From Bordetella genomosp. 1 (GTDB taxonomy: Bacteria > Pseudomonadota > Gammaproteobacteria > Burkholderiales > Burkholderiaceae_B), in the NCBI RefSeq assembly GCF_002261335.1, contig NZ_NEVL01000001.1, forward strand, positions 372,001 through 436,000: a stretch of 64,000 bases of DNA, given 5' to 3'. The stretch's first letter is position 1. Each line of letters opens with the position of its first letter. Position numbers and translations under genes: made by a program. A model generated the notes under the pieces. The model searched no databases. It worked only from the letters and a program-made list of their open reading frames with translations, and had not been told where the DNA came from. This document shows positions 26,902 through 34,880 of this stretch, in pieces.

Positions 26902-27831
26902 TCAGGGCGCGTCCCAGCCCTCTTGTTCGGCCACGCGCCGGTAGGCCAGCCCGGCCAGCGCGATGTCTTCCAGGCCCACCCCCACCGATTTGTAGATCAG
27001 GATGTCCTGCGCCGACTGGCGCAGCGGCGCGCCGGCGAGCACCTCGTCGAGCTGGGCGATCTTGCCGGCCACGCCGCACAGCGGGTCGGCCAGCACCAGG
27101 TCGCCGGCCTCGGCCAGCGTCTGTTCGCGCCACTCCACCACGATGGCGCGCGCTCGCGCCAGCGCGCGGTCGTCGAGCTCGCGCGTGGTGGGCAGGCTCG
27201 AGCCGATCGCGGCCACGAATGCGCCCGGCTTGAGCGCGTCGCCGGCAAACAAGGGCGTGGCCGCGCGCGACGCCGTGACCAGCACGTCCGCCTGCGCCGC
27301 GAGCGCGCGCGGCTCGGCCAGCGCCACCGGCACGCCGCAGGCCTGGGCCAGGCGCTCGGGCATGGCCGCGTCGGCGTGCGGATCGTTCACCAGCACCTGC
27401 TCGAAGTCGAAACGCGCGCACAGCTGTGCGACGTGTTCGCGGCCCTGCGTGCCGGCGCCGAACAGGCCCAGCACGCGCGGCGCGGCGGGTGCCAGCCGGC
27501 CTGCCGCCAGCACGGTGCAGGCCGCGGTGCGGCGGCGCGTGAGCGCGGCGGCGTCGAGCGTGGCGAGCGGGCGGCCGTCGCGCGCCGAGAACAGCAGGAT
27601 GACGAAACGGAACTGGCCCGCGATGGTGGTGTAGACCTTGGCGCCCACCACCTGCTGGTCCGGGATCACCGCGCCCAGCGTCGAGAGCTTCACGCCGCCG
27701 GCGTCGGTGCGCACGCGGCCCTGCATCGCCGCCTTGCCCTGGCCGAACGCGAGAAAGGCCGCGGCCAGGGTGTCCTGCGCCTCGGCCGGCGTGATCGCGG
27801 CGTCGATCATGGCATCGTCGAGATGTCTCAT
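26902..27831 (-). CDS. ornithine cyclodeaminase / mu-crystallin family protein
   Basis: 309 residues from ATG 27831, overlapping the ferredoxin stop (ATGA); an open extension to 28020 lies inside that ferredoxin. Family marks are GGVKLSTLGAVIPDQQVVGAKVYTT near residue 47, the Rossmann motif GLFGAGTQGREHVAQL near 118 and IGSSLPTTRELDD. Members act as ornithine or lysine cyclodeaminases, ketimine reductases or alanine dehydrogenases. The specific substrate Asp/Lys set of true ornithine cyclodeaminase cannot be confirmed by eye. In this operon it would handle an amino acid or imine made or used by the oxidase pathway. Confidence 0.85.
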   Translation of the reverse strand: MRHLDDAMIDAAITPAEAQDTLAAAFLAFGQGKAAMQGRVRTDAGGVKLSTLGAVIPDQQVVGAKVYTTIAGQFRFVILLFSARDGRPLATLDAAALTRRRTAACTVLAAGRLAPAAPRVLGLFGAGTQGREHVAQLCARFDFEQVLVNDPHADAAMPERLAQACGVPVALAEPRALAAQADVLVTASRAATPLFAGDALKPGAFVAAIGSSLPTTRELDDRALARARAIVVEWREQTLAEAGDLVLADPLCGVAGKIAQLDEVLAGAPLRQSAQDILIYKSVGVGLEDIALAGLAYRRVAEQEGWDAP

Positions 27832-28139
27832 CGCGGCGCCGTCCGGGGTTGCCACGACACCTTGATGTCGCCGTTGACGAAGGTCTGGCAGGCCATGCGG
27901 AAGCCCTGTTCCAGGTCCTGCTCGGTGAGGTGCTTGCGTTCCTTGGGCTTGACCGGGTCGGTGTGCTCGAGGCCTTCCTCGATGAGGCAGCGGCAGGTGC
28001 CGCACAGGCCGCCGCCGCACTTGAACGGGATGCCGCCCTGTTCCTTGAGGGAGACGCGCAGGAGGTTGCTGTTCTCCGGCGCTTCGACGACCTTGCCGCC
28101 GTTGGTGATGAAGGTGATGGCTACCATGGTGCTGCTCAT
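27828..28139 (-). CDS. [2Fe-2S] ferredoxin
   Basis: 103 residues, plant-type ferredoxin. Cluster ligands are C41, C46, C49 (KCGGGLCGTC) and C84 (RMACQ). Start ATG 28139 overlaps the stop of the 99-residue gene upstream (ATGA), and its own stop overlaps the cyclodeaminase start. It probably shuttles electrons from the reductase at 19356 to the oxidase. Two different ferredoxins within one short operon, with one reductase elsewhere in the regulon, is unusual. Confidence 0.92.
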   Translation of the reverse strand: MSSTMVAITFITNGGKVVEAPENSNLLRVSLKEQGGIPFKCGGGLCGTCRCLIEEGLEHTDPVKPKERKHLTEQDLEQGFRMACQTFVNGDIKVSWQPRTAPR

Positions 28140-28435
28140 TGCTCCCGGCGGATCAGCTCCGCCTGCATGCTGCCGAAGCGGGTGAGATGGTCCAGCTCGC
28201 CGCGCGCCGCGGCGATGCTGTCGAACTGCTCGAGAAACTTGCTCGGCACCAGGTTCACGACGTGCGGCGGCGCGTCTTCCACGATGCGCACGCGGGTCGG
28301 GGCCTCGAGCGCGGCGATCTCGAAGTGGGCCAGGCAGCGGCCGTAGAACATGTAGTCGTAGCGTTCGACCACGCGCAGGCCGTCGCCGGCCTCGGTGCGG
28401 AACTGGCCGGGCTTGCTGGTGAGGATCACGAACAT
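28136..28435 (-). CDS. unrecognised 99-aa protein between two ferredoxins
   Basis: 99 residues from ATG 28435, overlapping the upstream ferredoxin gene by 10 bases and the downstream one by ATGA. The sequence begins MFVILTSKPGQFRTEAGDG and contains ERYDYMFYGRCLAHFEIA and VNLVPSKFLEQFDS. It has one cysteine, no signal peptide and no membrane segment. I do not recognise the family. Tight overlaps on both sides show it is translated with the ferredoxins, so it may be a small subunit or assembly factor of the electron chain or oxidase. Confidence 0.7.
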   Translation of the reverse strand: MFVILTSKPGQFRTEAGDGLRVVERYDYMFYGRCLAHFEIAALEAPTRVRIVEDAPPHVVNLVPSKFLEQFDSIAAARGELDHLTRFGSMQAELIRREQ

Positions 28436-28800
28436 CCGGCCGTCTCCGCGGTGCCGCCTATCGAGGCGGCACCCAGCGTGTTGCCGCCCAATGCCGTGCC
28501 TGCGGCCTGCGCCGGTTGCGCCAGTTCGATGTCGTGCGTGATCCAGAGCTGGCAGGCCAGGCGCCAGCCCTGCTCGATGCGCTCGCCGAGCTGCTTTTTT
28601 TCCTTCCAGTTGGGCGGGGGCAGGTGTTCGGCGCCCTTGAGCACCTGGCAGGCGCAGGTGGCGCACTTGCCCATGCCGCACTGATAGCTCAGGTTGGGAT
28701 AGGGGAACTGCTTGATTCCCGCGCGCACCACCAGATTGGTGTTGTCCTTCACCTCGTCGGTGAGGACCGTGTCGCCCTTGTGAAAAACCACGGTCGGCAT
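28426..28800 (-). CDS. [2Fe-2S] ferredoxin with C-terminal extension
   Basis: 124 residues. The plant-type cluster ligands are C41, C46, C49 (QCGMGKCATC) and C83 (LACQ). After the fold, about 30 residues of Ala/Gly-rich tail (AQAAGTALGGNTLGAAS) extend the protein. It has an unusual PYPNLSYQ stretch before the first cysteine and EHLPPPNWKEKKQLG after the third. ATG 28800 follows a GGGAGAGG ribosome site. First gene of the operon ferredoxin, 99-aa protein, ferredoxin, cyclodeaminase, 74 bases from operator D. Confidence 0.9.
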   Translation of the reverse strand: MPTVVFHKGDTVLTDEVKDNTNLVVRAGIKQFPYPNLSYQCGMGKCATCACQVLKGAEHLPPPNWKEKKQLGERIEQGWRLACQLWITHDIELAQPAQAAGTALGGNTLGAASIGGTAETAGCS

Positions 28801-28873
28801 GAGCTGCCTCTCCCTTGTCTGCCCGGGCGGCGGCAGGCCGGCCCGGCGCGGCGCACCCTTTGGTGCGTCGCTT

Positions 28874-28896
28874 TATGAATATTGTATACCGTTAAG
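28874..28896 (-). promoter_or_regulatory. operator D before the ferredoxin operon
   Basis: TATGAATATTGTATAC (28874-28889) followed by CGTTAAG. The 16 bases are identical to operator A, and the start codon lies at a similar distance. The core GTATACCGTTAAG is a partial match to GTATACNGTATAC. Confidence 0.6.
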
Positions 28897-29093
28897 GATT
28901 TTGGCCGGTCTCAGGTAAATCCCGTAGAGACCGCCGTGGCCCGGCAAGAGGCGGTCAATCCGTCCTCTTTTACTCAGATAAGACGCCCGTTTGCGCCATA
29001 TCAAGGGATAGAAAGCCGGCGCAAGGCGTTGCCATGAAAAGAGAGGCGAAAGTCGGTACAATGAATACATTAATCAAGCAATAGGTATTTGCC

Positions 29094-29294
29094 ATGAAGT
29101 CCCTCGCCTCCCAACCCCACACCGTGCGCGTCGGCGCGCAACTGATTCCGTACTTCGACCAACGCAACGCGCTGCGCCGCACCGTCCCGCTGATTCCGTT
29201 CAGCTGGGCGGACCTGCGCGCCTTGCTGCGCGCGCCGCGGCGCGCCAAGGCCCCGGCACGGCGGGACGAGGCCGAGGCCTGCCACTCGCACTGA
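29094..29294 (+). CDS. possible small protein, 66 aa
   Basis: An ATG frame of 66 codons (MKSLASQPHTVRVGAQLIPY at the start) in the gap before the haem importer. It is Arg- and Ala-rich with a PLIPFSWADLRALLR segment and no known family; it does not resemble HemP. A TACAAT hexamer at 29058-29063 could be a -10, and AGG lies 12 bases before the ATG, a weak ribosome site. If it is not a gene, the 592 bases from 28801 to 29392 hold only operator D and promoter sequence. Confidence 0.35.
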   Translation: MKSLASQPHTVRVGAQLIPYFDQRNALRRTVPLIPFSWADLRALLRAPRRAKAPARRDEAEACHSH

Positions 29295-29392
29295 GCGGCG
29301 GTCCGCCGCGGGCCCGTCGATTTCTGTCGCGGCGGGCGAGATGGCAGAATGAGAGCTATTGCTGCCAAGCGCGCTCACGAGTGACCTGCCGT

Positions 29393-30280
29393 ATGCCGTT
29401 CCGTCTTCGTTCCGCCGCCCTTTCGGGCCGCCTGTCTCTCCTCGCGCTGGGCGCCGCGCTGGCGTCCTTTGGCGCCCACGCCGCCGGCCCGGCCCGCGTC
29501 GTCACGCTGGGCGGCTCGGTCACCGAGATCGTCTATGCGCTCGGACAGGGCGACCGCCTCGTCGGCGACGACCTCTCCAGCATGTATCCGGAAGCGGCGC
29601 AGAAGCTGCCGCGCGTGGGTTATTACCGCGCGGTGCCGGTCGAGGGCGTGGTGGCGCTGCAGCCCGATCTGGTGCTGGCCTCCGAGCAGGCCGGCCCGCC
29701 GTCCTCGCTCAAGAAGCTGGCCGATCTGGGCATCAAGGTCGAGACCGTCTCCGACAGCGCCAGCATCGATTCGCTCAAGCAGCGCATCACGCAGGTCGCC
29801 GCCGCGCTCGACGCGCGCGCGGAGGGCGAGAAACTCAATCGCGACGTGCAGGCCCGACTCGACGCCGTGGCCCGTCTGCCGGCCGCCAAGGCGCCGGCGC
29901 TGCTGTTGCTGGGCAACGGCGGCGTCTACATGGGCGCGGGCGGCGGCACGGCCGCCGACCTGCTGCTGCGCGAGGCCGGCCTCACCAATGTCCTGCACGA
30001 CCAGAAGAGCTACAAGCCGGTCTCGGCCGAGGCGCTGAGCGCGCTGGCGCCGGCCGTGATCGTGGTGACCCAGACCACCGGCCAGCCGCCCGACGCGGCC
30101 GCGTTGCAGGCCCTGCCCGGCGCGGCGGCCACCCCTGCCGGCGCGAGCCAGTGCATCGTGGCGTTCGACCCGCTGCTGGCGCTGGGCGCCGGTCCGCGGC
30201 TGCCGGATGCCATCCGCCAGCTGAAGGAAACGCCCTGCGTGGCGGCGCTGGCGGGGCAGGAAACCCGGCGCACCCAATGA
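29393..30280 (+). CDS. hmuT: haemin ABC transporter substrate-binding protein
   Basis: 295 residues from ATG 29393; a GTG four codons earlier is a weaker choice. The signal peptide is RLSLLALGAALASFGAHA. The mature part begins RVVTLGGSVTEIVYALGQGDRLVGDD, the pattern of periplasmic class III haem/cobalamin binding proteins, and contains VGYYRAVPVEGVVALQPDLVLAS, as in HmuT. It captures haem in the periplasm and docks on the permease encoded next. The stop overlaps the hmuU ATG (ATGA). No TonB-dependent receptor or haem oxygenase gene is adjacent. Confidence 0.88.
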   Translation: MPFRLRSAALSGRLSLLALGAALASFGAHAAGPARVVTLGGSVTEIVYALGQGDRLVGDDLSSMYPEAAQKLPRVGYYRAVPVEGVVALQPDLVLASEQAGPPSSLKKLADLGIKVETVSDSASIDSLKQRITQVAAALDARAEGEKLNRDVQARLDAVARLPAAKAPALLLLGNGGVYMGAGGGTAADLLLREAGLTNVLHDQKSYKPVSAEALSALAPAVIVVTQTTGQPPDAAALQALPGAAATPAGASQCIVAFDPLLALGAGPRLPDAIRQLKETPCVAALAGQETRRTQ

Positions 30281-31287
30281 GCGCTTCGGCGCGGGCCCGC
30301 GGCCCCGCGGTGCTGATCGCGCTGGCGCTGGCCACCGTGGTCGCCGGCCTGCTGGCGGCCGCGAACGGCGCCGTGGACATTCCGCTGTCGCAACTGGCGC
30401 GGATCCTCACGAGCGCCGAACTCACCGATCCCGCCGATCGTCTCGCGCGCAACGTGTTCCTCGACATCCGCCTGCCGCGCGTGCTGTTCGCCCTGCTCGC
30501 GGGCGCGGGCCTGGCGATCTGCGGCGCCACGATGCAGGCGCTGTTCCGCAATCCGCTCGCCGAGCCGGGGCTGGTCGGCGTGTCGGCCGGCGGCGCGCTG
30601 GGCGCCGTCACCGCCATCGTGCTCGGGGCCGGCGGGTTCATGCTGACCGCCGTGGCCGCCTTCTGCGGCAGCCTGGTCACCACCGCGCTGGCTTATGTGC
30701 TGGGCCGGCGCGTGCCCGGCGTGGCGGGCCTGCTGCTGGCGGGCATCGCGATCAACGCGGTGGCCGGCAGCCTCATCGGCCTGCTGACCTTCAACGCCAA
30801 CGACATGCAGCTGCGCAGCCTGACCTTCTGGAGCATGGGCAGCCTGGCCGGCGCCAACGGCGCCATGCTCGCGCTGCTCGCGCCCTGGACCCTGGTCTGG
30901 TGCGCGTGGATGCTGACCCAATGGCGCGTGATGAACGCGCTGTTGCTGGGCGAGCGCGAGGCGCTGCACCTGGGCTTCGCGCTGGCCGCCGTGCGCCGGC
31001 GCCTGGTGGTCGCCACCGCGCTGGTGGTGGGCCCGCTGGTGGCCGCCACCGGCGGCATTGCCTTCATCGGGCTGGTGATCCCGCATCTGGTGCGCATGAC
31101 GCTGGGCGCCGACCATCGCTGGCTGTTGCCCGCCTCGGTGCTGGCCGGCGCGCTGGCGCTGGTGCTGGCCGACTGGCTCTCGCGCGTGCTGATCGTGCCG
31201 GCCGAATTGCCGATCGGGCTGCTGACCAGCCTGGTGGGCGGCCCCTTCTTCATCTGGCTGCTGGCCGCCGGCAGGGGGCGCGGATGA
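30277..31287 (+). CDS. hmuU: haemin ABC transporter permease
   Basis: 336 residues, FecCD/BtuC-type permease with about ten membrane segments. Signatures are IRLPRVLFALLAGAGLAICGATMQALFRNPLAEPGLVGVSAGGALG and the C-terminal FIGLVIPHLVRMTLG. Start ATG 30277 overlaps the hmuT stop, and its stop overlaps the hmuV start (ATGA twice). It is the membrane channel of the haem importer. Confidence 0.92.
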   Translation: MSASARARGPAVLIALALATVVAGLLAAANGAVDIPLSQLARILTSAELTDPADRLARNVFLDIRLPRVLFALLAGAGLAICGATMQALFRNPLAEPGLVGVSAGGALGAVTAIVLGAGGFMLTAVAAFCGSLVTTALAYVLGRRVPGVAGLLLAGIAINAVAGSLIGLLTFNANDMQLRSLTFWSMGSLAGANGAMLALLAPWTLVWCAWMLTQWRVMNALLLGEREALHLGFALAAVRRRLVVATALVVGPLVAATGGIAFIGLVIPHLVRMTLGADHRWLLPASVLAGALALVLADWLSRVLIVPAELPIGLLTSLVGGPFFIWLLAAGRGRG

Positions 31288-32072
31288 GCCTCGTCGCCGA
31301 CCGGATCCACGTCGCGCGCAACGGCCGCGACGTGCTCGCAGACCTCTCGCTCACGATCGCGCCGGGCACGGTCACCGGCCTGCTGGGCGCCAACGGCGCC
31401 GGCAAGTCGACCCTGCTGGCCGCGCTGTCGGGCGAGCTGGCGCCGCGCTCGGGCCGGCTCGCGCTCGATGGCGTGGACCTGCAGGATCTCGGCGTGCGGC
31501 GCCAGGCGCGGCTGCGCGCCGTGCTGCCGCAGAAGCCCGCCCTGACCTTCGATTTGCAGGTGAGCGAAGTGGTGGCCATGGGCGCGTATCCCTTCCCGGA
31601 GCTCGCGCCCGCGGAGGTCGATGCGCTGGTGCACGACGCGCTGGCGCTGGCCGGCGTGTCCGCGCTGGCCGAGCGGCGTTACCTGGCCTTGTCAGGGGGC
31701 GAGCAGCAGCGCGTGCAGTTCGCGCGCGTGCTCACGCAATGCCGCGCCGGCCGGCAGGCCGGGCAGGCGCGCTACCTGATGCTCGACGAGCCCATCTCCA
31801 ATCTCGACCCGCGTCACCAGGGCGAGCTGCTCGCCGTGTCGGCACGGCTGGCGCACGAAGAGGGGATGGGCGTGCTCGTGATCCTGCACGACGTGAATCT
31901 CGCGGCGCGCTGGTGCGACCAGCTCGTGCTGCTGGCCGGCGGCCACGTGCACGCGGCCGGCGCGCCGGCCGAGGTGCTCACGCCCGCGCTGCTGCGCGGC
32001 GTGTACGACGTGGACGCCGACGTGTTGCCGCATCCGGTGCATCCGGGCCGCCTGCTGGTGCTGTTCCGCTAG
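31284..32072 (+). CDS. hmuV: haemin ABC transporter ATP-binding protein
   Basis: 262 residues. It has Walker A GANGAGKST, the signature LSGGEQQRVQFARVL, Walker B YLMLDEP and the switch histidine in ILHDVN. A short insert (RAGRQAGQARY) separates signature and Walker B, as is common in HmuV proteins. It powers haem import with hmuTU. The gene ends 14 bases before the convergent IclR gene stop, leaving no room for a separate terminator. Confidence 0.93.
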   Translation: MSLVADRIHVARNGRDVLADLSLTIAPGTVTGLLGANGAGKSTLLAALSGELAPRSGRLALDGVDLQDLGVRRQARLRAVLPQKPALTFDLQVSEVVAMGAYPFPELAPAEVDALVHDALALAGVSALAERRYLALSGGEQQRVQFARVLTQCRAGRQAGQARYLMLDEPISNLDPRHQGELLAVSARLAHEEGMGVLVILHDVNLAARWCDQLVLLAGGHVHAAGAPAEVLTPALLRGVYDVDADVLPHPVHPGRLLVLFR

Positions 32073-32086
32073 CGCGGCCCGCGCCG

Positions 32087-32914
32087 TCAGAGCATACCGA
32101 CGCTCGAGAGCGCCGGCGTTTCGGCCAGCCGCAGCGTGATCGCGCGGCAGGCCGCGAGCAGCGGTTCCACGTAGGCCGCCTGCGGATCGGGCTTCTGGCG
32201 AAAGCGCAGCGTGCTCACGCTGATGGCGGCCACCGGCTCGCCATTGCGGCCCAGGATGGGCGCGCCGAAGCAATAGATGCCGGCCTCGTTCTCTTCGTCG
32301 TCGACCGCCCAGCCGCGCTTGCGCACCTGCTCCAGCTGGCGCCGCAGCGCGGCCAGGTCGCGCACGGTGTTGGCCGTGTGCTGCGTGAACGGTTGCGGCA
32401 GCGACTGCAGCGCCGCCTCGCACGCGCTGGCGTCGAGCAGCGCCAGCCAGGCCTTGCCGACCGCGGTGGAGTGCAGCGACACGTTGGTGCCGATGCGCGA
32501 GGCCATCTGCACCGCGCTCGGGCTCTCGAGCTTTTCGATATAGACCATGTGCTGCCCGTTGGGCACGGCCAGGTGCACGGTCTCGCCGGTGAGGTCGCGC
32601 AGCTGCTTGAGCGCCTCGACCGCGGCCAGCCGGATCTCGGAGCGGCCCCAGCTGCGGCTCGCGAGCTGGATCAGGCGCGGACCCAGGCTCAGGCGCCCCG
32701 TGTGCGGGTGTTCGGCCAGAAAGCGTTCGGCCAGCAGCGCCGCCACCAGCCGGTAGACCGTGGGCCGCGGATAGCCGCAGCGGCGCGCCAGCTCGGCCAC
32801 GGTCATGGGCTCGGCCGTGTCGGCCACCGCCTGCAGGACATGGGTGAACTTCGAGAAGGCGGCGGCGCCGGCGACGGGCGCGGCGGCCGGGGTGGCGGGG
32901 GCGGTCTTGGACAT
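32087..32914 (-). CDS. IclR family transcriptional regulator
   Basis: 275 residues from ATG 32914 (MSKTAPATPAAAP); an ATG at 32960 is an alternative. The N-terminal winged helix shows FTHVLQAVADTAEPMTVAELARRCGYPRPTVYRLVAAL. The IclR effector domain has STAVGKAWLALL, DDEENEAGIYCFGAPI and AISVSTLRF. It is the last gene of the operon cupin dioxygenase, Bug receptor, SDR, IclR, and probably controls it through the TTGTCC dyad at 35438-35456. Effector unknown, likely an aromatic or hydroxy acid. Confidence 0.92.
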   Translation of the reverse strand: MSKTAPATPAAAPVAGAAAFSKFTHVLQAVADTAEPMTVAELARRCGYPRPTVYRLVAALLAERFLAEHPHTGRLSLGPRLIQLASRSWGRSEIRLAAVEALKQLRDLTGETVHLAVPNGQHMVYIEKLESPSAVQMASRIGTNVSLHSTAVGKAWLALLDASACEAALQSLPQPFTQHTANTVRDLAALRRQLEQVRKRGWAVDDEENEAGIYCFGAPILGRNGEPVAAISVSTLRFRQKPDPQAAYVEPLLAACRAITLRLAETPALSSVGML

Positions 32915-32991
32915 GGATTCGGCGGCGTGCGATGCGGACTGGTGAGAAGGGTAGCGCATCGCGCGCCAGGGGCCGAGCCGGGATATCCCGT

Positions 32992-33711
32992 TCAGGCCAC
33001 CAGGTAGCCGCCATCCACCGGCAGGATCACGCCCGTCAGGAACGCGGCGGCCGGCGCGCAGAGGAACACGACGCCCTCCGCCACGTCTTCCGGCCGGCCC
33101 CAGCGGCCCAGCGGCGTGCGCGCCAGGATCGGGCCGCTGCGCAGCGGGTCGTCCTGCAGCGCCTGCGTGAGCGGCGTGGCGATCCAGCCCGGCGCCACCG
33201 CGTTCACGCGGATGCCGTCGGCCGCATAGGCCAGCGCCAACGACTTGGTGAGCTGTGCGACGCCGCCCTTGCTCGCCGCATACGCCGGCACCAGCGAACC
33301 GCCGAAGAAGCTCAGCATCGAGGCCGTGTTGACGATGCAGCCGCGCCGCCGGGCCAGGCGCTCGCGCGCCGCGCTGCACACGCGCATCGTGCCCGTGAGG
33401 TTGATGGCGAGCACCTGCTCGAACACCTCGGGATCGTGTTCGGCGCCGCGCCGGATGATGCCGGCGCAGTTGACCACGATGTCGAGTTCGTCGAGGCCGC
33501 GCAGCATGCCGTCCACGTCGCCGGCCTGGCTCACGTCGCCGAGCCGCACCTCGATGCCGGCGTCCAGCGCGCCCTGGTCGGAGTGCAGGCCGGTGGCGAT
33601 GGTGCGCGCACCCAGCGCGTGCAGCCGGTTGGCGATGGCCGCGCCGATGCCTTGCGTGGCGCCCGTCACGAGTGCCGTCTTTCCCGCATACAGATCTGCT
33701 TGATAGGTCAT
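32992..33711 (-). CDS. SDR family oxidoreductase
   Basis: 239 residues. Cofactor motif TGATQGIGAAIA (residues 16-27), NCAG near 83, TASMLS and the YAASKGG catalytic motif are all in place; the C-terminus VDGGYLVA is usual for FabG-like SDRs. Sequence style is close to sugar-acid and 2-keto-3-deoxy-gluconate dehydrogenases, which is only a hint. It lies between the Bug receptor and IclR genes and probably oxidises or reduces the compound brought in by that system. Confidence 0.9.
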   Translation of the reverse strand: MTYQADLYAGKTALVTGATQGIGAAIANRLHALGARTIATGLHSDQGALDAGIEVRLGDVSQAGDVDGMLRGLDELDIVVNCAGIIRRGAEHDPEVFEQVLAINLTGTMRVCSAARERLARRRGCIVNTASMLSFFGGSLVPAYAASKGGVAQLTKSLALAYAADGIRVNAVAPGWIATPLTQALQDDPLRSGPILARTPLGRWGRPEDVAEGVVFLCAPAAAFLTGVILPVDGGYLVA

Positions 33712-33796
33712 GAGTGTAGGCAGCAGGGACGGCCCGCGGGCCGCCCGGATGAAGGGAGGGGGGCGTGCCGCGGGGGCACGCCGCGGAGCGCCACGA

Positions 33797-34774
33797 TCAC
33801 TGCTGGCGCATGCCGAACTTGTCGATCAGGGCCTTGAACATGGCGTTGTCGCGTTGCATGAGCGCCGTGAAGGTGGCCTGGTCGGCCACCACGTAGCCGA
33901 GGTTCTGCTCCTTCATGAAGCGCTTGAGCGACTCCTCGCCGGCGGCGGCGCGGAAGGCCTGGCCGAGCTTGTCGAGCACCGGTTGCGGTGTGCCCTTGGG
34001 CGCCGCGATGCCGCGCCACGTGCCGATCGACAGATCGATGTTGCGCTCCTTGAGCGTGGGCACGTTCTCGAAGCCGGGCACGCGTTGATCGGCCATCACC
34101 GCCAGCGTCTTGAGCTTGCCCGCCTTCACATACTGGATCACCTCGGCCGGGCTCACCGTGACCGCGTCGATGTGGCCGCCCAGCAGCGCCAGCACGGCGG
34201 GATTGGCGCCGTTGAAGGGGATGTGATTGAACTTGGCGCCGGTCTTGTCCTCGAGCGCGGTGGCCGCGAGGTGCCAGATCGAGCCGGTGCCGGCGTTGCC
34301 CACCTGCAGGCTCTCGGGCTTGGCGCGCGCGGCCGCGAGGAATTCCTCCACGGTGTTGTACGGCGAATTCGCCGGCACCGTGATGGCCGAGGGATCGGCG
34401 TTGAGCTGGATGATGGGCGTGAAGCTCTCGTAGGTGGTCTTGGTGAGGTTGAGATGCGGGATGATGACCATCTCGACCGTGATCAGTGCGAGCTTGTAGC
34501 CGTCGGGCTTCGCATTGGCGACTTCGGTCAGGCCGATGGCGCCGGTCGCGCCGGGTTTGTTGAGCACCACGACCGCCTGCGGCAGATGGGTGCGCGAGGC
34601 ATCCGACATCGCGCGCGCCATGGCGTCGGTGCCGCCGCCGGCCGCGAAGGGCACGACCAGTTCGATCGGACGGGTGGGGAAGTTCTGGGCCAGCGCGGCG
34701 CCCGCGCCGGCCAGGTTGACGGCACAGCCGAGCAGCGCGGCGCCGAGATAGCGATACAACGCACGATGATTCAT
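33797..34774 (-). CDS. Bug/TTT family periplasmic substrate-binding protein
   Basis: 325 residues with a signal peptide (YLGAALLGCAVNLAGAGAALA). The mature start FPTRPIELVVPFAAGGGTDAMAR and NKPGATGAIGLTEVANAKPDGY are hallmarks of the Bug receptors that are greatly expanded in Burkholderiales. They bind small carboxylates or aromatics and may work with a TctAB permease; no such permease is adjacent, which is common for orphan Bug genes. Operon partner of the cupin dioxygenase and SDR. Confidence 0.92.
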   Translation of the reverse strand: MNHRALYRYLGAALLGCAVNLAGAGAALAQNFPTRPIELVVPFAAGGGTDAMARAMSDASRTHLPQAVVVLNKPGATGAIGLTEVANAKPDGYKLALITVEMVIIPHLNLTKTTYESFTPIIQLNADPSAITVPANSPYNTVEEFLAAARAKPESLQVGNAGTGSIWHLAATALEDKTGAKFNHIPFNGANPAVLALLGGHIDAVTVSPAEVIQYVKAGKLKTLAVMADQRVPGFENVPTLKERNIDLSIGTWRGIAAPKGTPQPVLDKLGQAFRAAAGEESLKRFMKEQNLGYVVADQATFTALMQRDNAMFKALIDKFGMRQQ

Positions 34775-34880
34775 TGTGTCTCCGATGGGTTTTTATGGTT
34801 CATGCGACTGCCCGGACTGCACTGATCACTGGCTGGCGTAACCCTCCCTGAAACCGCGGCGGCTTGCGGGCTGGCCGCCC

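Noticed and set aside
29344-29362. Possible Fur box before the haem importer (AATGAGAGCTATTG)
   Set aside because: Only a partial match to the 19-bp Fur consensus; too weak to call without a profile score.
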